Positions 52,571 through 61,884 of a DNA stretch of 64,000 nucleotides are shown piece after piece. Each line of letters begins with the position of its first letter. The first letter of the stretch is position 1. The stretch is taken from the NCBI RefSeq assembly GCF_040932035.1, contig NZ_JBFRBB010000002.1, positions 558,001-622,000 of the forward strand, written 5' to 3'. The DNA is from Hoeflea_A sp040932035. Lineage in GTDB: Bacteria; Pseudomonadota; Alphaproteobacteria; Rhizobiales; Rhizobiaceae. A program made the position numbers and the translations under genes. Under the pieces are notes generated by a model, which did no database searches, was not told where the DNA came from, and saw only the letters and a program-made list of their open reading frames with translations.

Positions 52571-53650
52571 TTACGCGACGGGTGTCATATGCGCGGGAAA
52601 GCCCAGCCCCTCGGCCAGATCCGTCTGATAGCCAAATATGGCCGGTAAACCGCCTGTATGGATGAAAAGAACGGTTTCGCCTTTACGGATAACACCGCGC
52701 GACACGAGTGAAACGAGACCCGCCATTGTTCGGCCGCTGTAAACGGGATCGAGCAGCAGTGCCTCGTCAAGGGCGGCGTATCGGATTGCCGCCAGGACAT
52801 CCTCATTCATCCGCCCATATCCGGGTGACAGCGTCACATCGTCGACCATGACATCGACTGCGCAAAGCCCGGCGCGACCTTCCAGCATTTGATCAAGTTC
52901 CGCACTGCGCATTTCTATGCGCGGCTGCTGAAGGTGTGCAGGCCTGCGAACACAAATACCATGGACCGGAACATTCCAACCGATTGCACGTGCCCCGGCC
53001 AGAAACCCTGCATGGGTCAAGCCGCTGCCGGAGGGGATGACGACATGATCGGGCGATTGGCCCAGCGCTTCGAGCTGCAGCCACGCTTCCACGGCGCAAA
53101 GCGCATAGCCAAGACCGCCGAGAGGCCGATGATCGGTTCCTAGATGAACAACATGGGGGGTTCGCCCGGCGGCGCGCTGCTCCTCTGCCAGCCGGTCAAG
53201 ATTTGCGTCCGCTGCGGCTTCATCCTCACCTTCCGCGAATGAATGGATGCGGGCGCCGAGCAAATGATCGAGAAGCACATTTCCGGACGTGTTGTAAAAA
53301 ACGTCATCCTTCGGCACCCGTTCCTCGAGTTGAACAATTGCCTCCCAGCCGATTTTGCGTGCCGCGGCAGCGCACAGGCGTACGAAATTCGATTGCACCG
53401 CGCCCGTAATCAGGACCGTATCCGCACCCTGCTCCCGGCCCGGGCCAAGATAGTATTCCAGTTGCCTGACCTTGTTGCCGCCCATTGCCAGCGGCTGCGC
53501 ATCATCCCGCTTTGCAAGAAGCGATACGCCGATCCGTTCACCCAGACGGTCGAGGCGATCGATATCGGAGCACACCAAACCGAGATCAACCCGGGCATGT
53601 GCTTCCAACTCCGGCAGGAGGTCGAAAGCCGCTTTAAAATCCGCCGGCAT
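52571..53650 (-). CDS. PLP-dependent D-cysteine desulfhydrase / L-cysteate sulfo-lyase family protein
   Basis: A 359-residue fold-type II PLP enzyme of the ACC deaminase/D-cysteine desulfhydrase family. The PLP lysine is in PLAMGGNKVRQLEYYLG near residue 60, followed by VLITGAVQSNFVRLCAAAARKIG, HVVIPSGSGLTHAGFLAGARA and LDPVYSGRTMAGL. Members release sulfide or, in CuyA, sulfite from C3 substrates. The overlapping TauE/SafE-type exporter gene (17 bases) and divergent LysR gene favour a cysteate sulfo-lyase (CuyA) role, which sequence reading alone cannot prove. Confidence 0.85.
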   Translation of the reverse strand: MPADFKAAFDLLPELEAHARVDLGLVCSDIDRLDRLGERIGVSLLAKRDDAQPLAMGGNKVRQLEYYLGPGREQGADTVLITGAVQSNFVRLCAAAARKIGWEAIVQLEERVPKDDVFYNTSGNVLLDHLLGARIHSFAEGEDEAAADANLDRLAEEQRAAGRTPHVVHLGTDHRPLGGLGYALCAVEAWLQLEALGQSPDHVVIPSGSGLTHAGFLAGARAIGWNVPVHGICVRRPAHLQQPRIEMRSAELDQMLEGRAGLCAVDVMVDDVTLSPGYGRMNEDVLAAIRYAALDEALLLDPVYSGRTMAGLVSLVSRGVIRKGETVLFIHTGGLPAIFGYQTDLAEGLGFPAHMTPVA

Positions 53651-54413
53651 CAGACAGTCCTTTCACCAACATGGATATCCCCATGGCCAGCAGCACCAGT
53701 TCCAGCAAGCCCCGCATCGCCGTCGCACCGATGGTGCGCCGCCCCGCTATACCGACGCCTATACCCACAATGAGCGCCGGCATAAGTGCGAGGCTCATCA
53801 TCCACACGCGTGTGCTGCTGCCGACAAGCAAAATGCTGACCGCGAAGGCAACGACATAGGCAAAAAGGAAATAGGCCCGCAGTGTCGCGCGAACCGCCGC
53901 CGTCTCAAGGCCTGACGAAAGCAGCGCCCACAGTGCAACCGGACCCGGCGCGGCCAGTGCGCCTGTCATGCCGCCCGAAACCACACCGCCCATGCGGTTC
54001 AGCCAACGCAGTTGCACCGGCGATTTCAACACGGGCAGCGGAAAAAACCGAAGCTGCAATACCGCAAAAATCACGACAACGCCGCAGATGAGTTTCAGGC
54101 TTGTATTGCCGACGGCCAAGAGCAAAAAACCGCCAAGCGGAATTCCGATGCAGGCCCATATGCTGATTGCGTATAGGCGGCTGAAGGCCACATATCCGAT
54201 CTCGAGCGGCAGAAGAAATGCAGTGAGCGTAAGGTTCAGGATGATGGCGACCTGCACCGCCGCAGGGCCGTCCAGGACAAACAGGATGGCCGGCGTGGCA
54301 AGAAGCCCGAGACCGACACCGGTCGCCACCTGCAACGCTGCTCCTACGAAAACCACGACAAAAGGCACCCAAAGCACCGACGCAGGCAAATTCTCGAAAA
54401 GTCCCTCGAACAT
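53634..54413 (-). CDS. TauE/SafE (TSUP) family exporter
   Basis: A 259-residue membrane protein with seven to eight hydrophobic helices. The N-terminal half has VFVGAALQVATGVGLGLLATPAILFVLDG and the second half repeats it as GGVVSGGMTGALAAPGPVALWALLSSG, the two-fold pattern of the TauE/SafE family, which exports sulfite or sulfonates. Its stop overlaps the start of the PLP enzyme gene. As first gene of the pair it may export sulfite released by that enzyme. Confidence 0.87.
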   Translation of the reverse strand: MFEGLFENLPASVLWVPFVVVFVGAALQVATGVGLGLLATPAILFVLDGPAAVQVAIILNLTLTAFLLPLEIGYVAFSRLYAISIWACIGIPLGGFLLLAVGNTSLKLICGVVVIFAVLQLRFFPLPVLKSPVQLRWLNRMGGVVSGGMTGALAAPGPVALWALLSSGLETAAVRATLRAYFLFAYVVAFAVSILLVGSSTRVWMMSLALMPALIVGIGVGIAGRRTIGATAMRGLLELVLLAMGISMLVKGLSDAGGF

Positions 54414-54434
54414 GGCCGCAGTGTAAAGGCGTCT

Positions 54435-54448
54435 ATTGATAATTCAAT
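54435..54448. promoter_or_regulatory. LysR-box-like palindrome
   Basis: ATTGATAATTCAAT is a perfect 14-base palindrome with ATTGA/TCAAT arms, in the 74-base divergent gap between the exporter and LysR genes. It fits a T-N11-A-type LysR binding site. Confidence 0.5.
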
Positions 54449-54467
54449 TGACTTTAATTTAGCCAAT

Positions 54468-54486
54468 ACATTAGAAATTTTAATGT
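54468..54486. promoter_or_regulatory. Second inverted repeat next to the LysR start
   Basis: ACATTA and TAATGT arms separated by seven bases end just before the ATG at 54488. It could serve for autorepression by the LysR protein. Confidence 0.4.
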
Positions 54487-54487
54487 A

Positions 54488-55393
54488 ATGTTCCGCGATC
54501 AGATGAGCATACGTGCCCTAGAGGCCTTTCACGCGGTCGTGACCCTGGGATCAGTGGCAGCGGCGGCAGAGCAACTTCACGTCACACAGCCGGCCGTCAG
54601 CCATATGCTCAAATCACTGGCCGACGCGACCGGTCTGACACTGTTCAGAAAGCAGGGTCGAAGGCTTGTTCTGACCGAGGACGGACAGGTATTTTTCAAC
54701 GACGTGTCATCTGCGCTCAACGTGCTGTCCGGTTTGCAGGCATCGGCCAAATCGATCAGATCGGCAAGAACCGGCAATGTAAGACTGGGAGCCATACCCG
54801 TCGTTGCCGACCATATTTTGCCGGATCTGCTGGGTTGCTACATGAAAAACAACTCGGATATCGGAATATCGCTCGAAGTTGTCGAACTGCACCGCGCAAT
54901 AAATTTGCTTGACGCAGGATCCATCGACATAGCCATTTTGTCTGGCAGTCCCCCGGATCATTTCAAGGTGCACGCCGCATTTCCAGGCAATACGGTGCTG
55001 GTTGCGCCTCCCGGACATTTCGAAGAAGAGCAGGCAAAGATCAGCCTGTCGGATATTCAGGAAGCACCGTTCATTGCCCTGTCAGCCGGCAGCCCGTTCC
55101 GCTATGCGCTCGATCAGCACCTTGCTGCCCACAATCTGTCACTCAACATACGCGCCCAGTTCAGGACCCAAAGCGCAATTGCCGGCCTGGTCGCGGCGGG
55201 TGCCGGCATCAGTATTTTGGATCGAAGCGTGGTCGCCAAACGGCGCTTCGATGTTCAGGTCCTTGAGTTTGGTCCGCCGCTTCAATGGTCGTTTCAGTTG
55301 CTCACGCGAAAAACCGGCATCCTGTCGACGGCCGCTGAACATTTGATCGAATTTCTGCAAATCCAATTCGCGCGACAAACCGGCCCGCAGTAG
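54488..55393 (+). CDS. LysR family transcriptional regulator
   Basis: A 301-residue LysR protein. The winged helix-turn-helix spans about residues 6-65 (SIRALEAFHAVVTLGSVAAAAEQLHVTQPAVSHMLKSL, LFRKQGRRLVLTEDG); the rest is the co-inducer-binding periplasmic-type domain (VRLGAIPVVADHILPDLLGCY). Divergently transcribed from the exporter/PLP-enzyme pair and very probably their regulator. ATG 54503 is an alternative start. Confidence 0.92.
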   Translation: MFRDQMSIRALEAFHAVVTLGSVAAAAEQLHVTQPAVSHMLKSLADATGLTLFRKQGRRLVLTEDGQVFFNDVSSALNVLSGLQASAKSIRSARTGNVRLGAIPVVADHILPDLLGCYMKNNSDIGISLEVVELHRAINLLDAGSIDIAILSGSPPDHFKVHAAFPGNTVLVAPPGHFEEEQAKISLSDIQEAPFIALSAGSPFRYALDQHLAAHNLSLNIRAQFRTQSAIAGLVAAGAGISILDRSVVAKRRFDVQVLEFGPPLQWSFQLLTRKTGILSTAAEHLIEFLQIQFARQTGPQ

Positions 55394-55412
55394 TCAGCAA
55401 AGACAGGCCTGC

Positions 55413-58073
<2,661 letters not shown>

Positions 58074-58235
58074 AGAACGCCCTTTGATCTTTCTGTTCCT
58101 GCCGACCGATATGCAAAGTAAGTCAGTAATGAATTACCAACGGTCTTTGGGCTTTTATCCGTCCGGCAAGGGGCTGTCCAGACAGTCCTTGCACCGCAAC
58201 ACTTGAGGCAGAAGCGGCGAAAACTGATCCCGGCA

Positions 58236-58273
58236 AACAAAATGGCCGGCGGCATTTTCATCGCCACCGGCCA
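58236..58273 (-). terminator. recA terminator
   Basis: TGGCCGGCGGC (58243-58253) pairs with GCCACCGGCCA (58263-58273) with one mismatch; on the minus strand the stem is followed by TTTTGTTTG. It lies about 30 bases past the recA stop. Confidence 0.75.
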
Positions 58274-58303
58274 GTCCATATTCAATCGCTGAATTGAGGA
58301 GCG

Positions 58304-59398
58304 CTAACCTTCGGCGGCATCCGCCTCATCGGCCTCGCCATCGTCGGGACGGCCTTCTTCAAGCAGCTGCTCGGCGATCAGCCCGGCATTTTGCCGCAGC
58401 GCCAGTTCGATCTCCTCCGCCAGATGCGGGTTTTCCCTCAGGAAAGTCTTGGCATTCTCACGGCCCTGCCCCAGCCGCTGGCTGTTATAGGAGAACCAGG
58501 CACCGGATTTCTCGACAATGCCGGCCTTTACCCCGAGATCAATGAGCTCGCCGGTCTTGGAGACGCCCTCGCCATACATGATGTCGAATTCCACCTGCTT
58601 GAAGGGCGGGGCCATCTTGTTCTTGACGACCTTGATGCGCGTCTGGTTGCCGACAACCTCATCGCGATCCTTGACCGAACCGATGCGGCGGATGTCAAGG
58701 CGAACCGAAGCGTAGAACTTCAGCGCGTTGCCGCCGGTCGTCGTTTCGGGCGAACCGAACATCACACCGATCTTCATGCGAATCTGGTTGATGAAGATCA
58801 CCATGCAGTTGGAGCGCGAGATCGACGCGGTCAGTTTGCGCAGCGCCTGGCTCATCAGCCTTGCCTGCATGCCGGGCAGAGAATCGCCCATCTCGCCCTC
58901 GATTTCGGCGCGCGGCGTCAGCGCAGCAACGGAATCGATCACCAGCACGTCAATGGCGCCGGAACGCACCAGCGTATCGGTTATCTCAAGCGCCTGCTCA
59001 CCGGTGTCCGGCTGTGAAATCAGCAGGCTTTCAAGATCGACGCCAAGCTTGCGCGCATAGACCGGATCAAGTGCGTGTTCGGCATCGATAAATCCGCAAA
59101 TGCCGCCATTCTTCTGCGCCTCGGCAACCGTGTGCAGCGCCATGGTCGTCTTGCCCGAGCTCTCAGGCCCGTAAATTTCGATTATGCGCCCCTTCGGCAG
59201 TCCACCAACTCCGAGCGCAATGTCCAGCCCCAGCGACCCCGTCGACACGGTCTCGATCTCGACAACGTTCTCGTTGGAACCGAGCTTCATGATCGAGCCC
59301 TTGCCGAAAGCCCGTTCGATCTGCGAGAGCGCCGCGTCGAGTGCCTTGCTTTTGTCCACCGATTTTTCCTCTACAAGCCGCAAAGAGTTCTGAGCCAT
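58304..59398 (-). CDS. recA: Recombinase RecA
   Basis: A 364-residue recombinase. Walker A is GPESSGKTTMALHTVAEAQ near residue 70, Walker B LVIDSVAAL, loop L1 EGEMGDSLPGMQARLMSQALRKL and loop L2 INQIRMKIGVMFGSPETTTGGNALKFYASVRLDIRR. The C-terminal tail is acidic (DDGEADEADAAEG). It drives homologous strand exchange and LexA self-cleavage in the SOS response. ATG 59398 has AAAGGTGG upstream. A near-consensus SOS site lies at 59457-59471. Confidence 0.97.
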   Translation of the reverse strand: MAQNSLRLVEEKSVDKSKALDAALSQIERAFGKGSIMKLGSNENVVEIETVSTGSLGLDIALGVGGLPKGRIIEIYGPESSGKTTMALHTVAEAQKNGGICGFIDAEHALDPVYARKLGVDLESLLISQPDTGEQALEITDTLVRSGAIDVLVIDSVAALTPRAEIEGEMGDSLPGMQARLMSQALRKLTASISRSNCMVIFINQIRMKIGVMFGSPETTTGGNALKFYASVRLDIRRIGSVKDRDEVVGNQTRIKVVKNKMAPPFKQVEFDIMYGEGVSKTGELIDLGVKAGIVEKSGAWFSYNSQRLGQGRENAKTFLRENPHLAEEIELALRQNAGLIAEQLLEEGRPDDGEADEADAAEG

Positions 59399-59777
59399 TC
59401 CGTCCACCTTTAGGTTATATACGCATCACTGGCAATGAAAGCCGCCGGGAAAAAATGTACTGCATTTGTTCTCGTATTGCAACCACACCTTAAGGCAGTG
59501 TATTTATACAATAAAATACCGCGTGTTCTATTTTTGTTTTAATATTTTCAATCCTGATGACAATCAGGAAACCGACCGTTCCAATGCACAAGAACGCGAT
59601 TCGGCGTACGTCACAGAATCATCCCCATATCCCGCAGAGGGCATTCGTGATGCCGATCCCCATAAATTCGCCGCACGGTCAGGCCTGATATTTGAGATTT
59701 GAATTGCATTCCGGCTTGCCGTAAGGCAACTGCTTCATTTCAGGGCCGCATCCGGCCCTTGGGAAAGGCAATTGCTG
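59399..59777. other. Divergent recA-psuK intergenic region
   Basis: A 379-base gap holding the recA promoter with an SOS-like site near its left end, an A+T-rich block at about 59500-59560, and the psuK leader. I see no convincing gene; a 78-residue open frame from 59466 looks random. Confidence 0.55.
59457..59471 (-). promoter_or_regulatory. LexA (SOS) box of recA, near consensus
   Basis: On the minus strand GAAC-N7-GTAC, one base off the alphaproteobacterial LexA consensus GAAC-N7-GAAC, about 60 bases upstream of the recA start. Position and match both fit SOS control. Confidence 0.6.
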
Positions 59778-60716
59778 ATGGCACGCGTTCTTGTTTTCGG
59801 CGGCGCACATATCGACAGACGCGCAACGATCAGCGGCGAGACCGTGCCGGGCGCGAGCAATCCCGGCAACTGGCACGAAGAGCCCGGCGGGGGCGGTTTT
59901 AATGCGGCGCGCAATCTGGCAGGGCTTGGCGACAGTGTCGCCATGGTGTCGGTGCGCGGTGGCGATGCCGCCGGTGAAGCGGTCGGCCAGGCCGTCGAGG
60001 CCGCCGGCATTGAGGACATGGCACAGGTCTTCCTCGACCGGAAAACGCCCAGCTATTCGGCCGTTCTTGAAAACAATGGCGATCTCGTCATTGCCGTTGC
60101 GGATATGGATCTCTACGACCGGTTCGTCTACCGCCAGCTGTCGCGAAAATCCATTCGCGAGGCGGTTGCCGCGAGCGATTTCGTGCTGTGCGACGCCAAC
60201 CTGCCGCCCGACACGATCGGCGCGCTTTCGTCGATGACGGCTGCGCATGAAAAACCGCTTGCAGCGATTGCCATATCGCCGGCAAAGGTCCCTCGCCTGT
60301 CGCAGGCTTTTACAGGCCTTTCCGTCCTCTTTCTCAATGCTGCCGAAGCCGACGCGCTGTGCGGCGGACCGGTTCAGCCGCAATTATGGCCGCAGAAACT
60401 GCGCGCACTCGGCATCACTTGTGCGGCGATTACGCGTGGCGCGGAACCGGTGCTCGGCTTCGACCGTAAAGGGGTCTTCCAGATTGCGCCGCCTGCAATC
60501 GACAGCATTGTCGACGTCACCGGCGCCGGCGATGCATTGGCGGCGGCAACGGTCAACGCAATGGTCAATGGCGCCGGCTTCAGCGACGCTTTGAAAAGCG
60601 GTGTCGCGGCGGCAGGCATCGCTGTGCGTTCCCCCAATGCCGCACCGCCGGAACTTGATGCCGATTCACTTGCAAAAGCCATGGCGCTCGTTCCGCAGCC
60701 GGAATTTCTGTCATGA
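59778..60716 (+). CDS. psuK: PfkB family sugar kinase, likely pseudouridine kinase
   Basis: A 312-residue ribokinase-fold kinase. VLVFGGAHIDRRATISGETVPG begins it, GGGGFNAARNLAGLGDSVAMVS holds the substrate loop, and the ATP/anion-hole motif is VDVTGAGDALAAATVNAM near residue 250. With psuG 40 bases downstream it should phosphorylate pseudouridine, the first step of its salvage from degraded RNA. ATG 59778 has AAAGG upstream; TTG 59772 is less likely. Confidence 0.86.
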   Translation: MARVLVFGGAHIDRRATISGETVPGASNPGNWHEEPGGGGFNAARNLAGLGDSVAMVSVRGGDAAGEAVGQAVEAAGIEDMAQVFLDRKTPSYSAVLENNGDLVIAVADMDLYDRFVYRQLSRKSIREAVAASDFVLCDANLPPDTIGALSSMTAAHEKPLAAIAISPAKVPRLSQAFTGLSVLFLNAAEADALCGGPVQPQLWPQKLRALGITCAAITRGAEPVLGFDRKGVFQIAPPAIDSIVDVTGAGDALAAATVNAMVNGAGFSDALKSGVAAAGIAVRSPNAAPPELDADSLAKAMALVPQPEFLS

Positions 60717-60756
60717 AGCGCAAAACAATAAAAATACATCACTCCCAGGATAGAAA

Positions 60757-61683
60757 ATGACAAAGTCCTCAATCTTTCCCTCAAGTTATTCCAGCGAAGT
60801 CCGTGCAGCGCTTGACGCCGGAAAACCCGTCGTCGCCCTTGAATCGACCATCATCACCCATGGCATGCCCTGGCCCGGCAACATTGAAATGGCGCGCGAC
60901 GTCGAAAACATCATTCGCGCGGAGGGCGCGATACCGGCAACAATCGCTGTGATCGAAGGCTGCCTTCATATCGGTCTTGAAGAAGAACAGCTGGTTGCAC
61001 TTGCCAAAAGCAAGGACGCGATGAAAGTCTCGCGCGCCGATCTCGCCTTTGCCGTTGCCATGGGCAGGACGGGTGCGACCACGGTCGCTGCAACGATGAT
61101 GGCGGCATCGCATGCCGGCATCGGTGTGTTTGCCACCGGCGGCATTGGCGGCGTTCATCATGGCGCGGAGAGCGACTTCGACATTTCCGCAGACCTCGAC
61201 GAACTTGCCCGCACTTCGGTCATTGTTGTCTCCGCCGGCGCAAAGGCGATCCTCGACATTGCAAAAACGCTCGAGGTTCTGGAAACAAGGGGCGTTCCGG
61301 TTGTCACGTTCGGCGCCGACGAGTTACCGGCCTTCTGGTCGCGCCAATCCGGCCTTGAAAGCCCGTTGCGGCTCGACAGCGCGCAGGACATAGCCCGTTT
61401 CCAGAAAACCCGTGAGGCGATGGAGATCGCCGGCGGTATGCTGATTGCCAATCCCGTGCCTGAAGCCGATGAAATTCCGCGCACCGAGATGCAGACCTAC
61501 ATTCATCAGGCGCTCGACAAGGCGAAAGCCGAAGGTGTGACCGGCAAGGCCGTGACGCCGTTTCTTTTGTCGGAAATCCTTTCGATTACAGACGGCCGCA
61601 GCCTTGCCACCAACATCGCACTGGTCAAAAACAACGCCCAACTGGCGGCCGCCATAGCCTGCGCACTGGCCAACTCGAAATAA
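60757..61683 (+). CDS. psuG: Pseudouridine-5'-phosphate glycosidase
   Basis: A 308-residue enzyme that splits the C-C bond of pseudouridine 5'-phosphate to uracil and ribose-5-phosphate. Landmarks are ALESTIITHGMPWPGNIEMARDVE, GCLHIGLEEEQL, GATTVAATMMAASHAGIGVFATGGIGGVHHGAE, and SAGAKAILDIAKTLEVLETRGVPVV. Length is normal. It pairs with the kinase gene upstream. Confidence 0.95.
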   Translation: MTKSSIFPSSYSSEVRAALDAGKPVVALESTIITHGMPWPGNIEMARDVENIIRAEGAIPATIAVIEGCLHIGLEEEQLVALAKSKDAMKVSRADLAFAVAMGRTGATTVAATMMAASHAGIGVFATGGIGGVHHGAESDFDISADLDELARTSVIVVSAGAKAILDIAKTLEVLETRGVPVVTFGADELPAFWSRQSGLESPLRLDSAQDIARFQKTREAMEIAGGMLIANPVPEADEIPRTEMQTYIHQALDKAKAEGVTGKAVTPFLLSEILSITDGRSLATNIALVKNNAQLAAAIACALANSK

Positions 61684-61884
61684 ATGTCCGTCACCAGTCT
61701 GCCTGCGAACCGACCGCACACATCGTTACAGATCATCCACAGCGGCACATAAACTAAGGATTACAATTCCCTATTTAAACCTAAGCGCAATGGGGTGTGC
61801 ATGATTCCCGTGCCCTAACCGGTGTGTCCTGCCCGGTCTGTCCGGATGCCGGATAACTTTAATACTCCGGGGAATGGCGGGACA

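Noticed and set aside
59466..59702. A 78-codon open frame between recA and psuK
   Set aside because: No ribosome-binding site, low-complexity Cys/Phe/Tyr start in an A+T-rich promoter region, and overlap with the SOS site.
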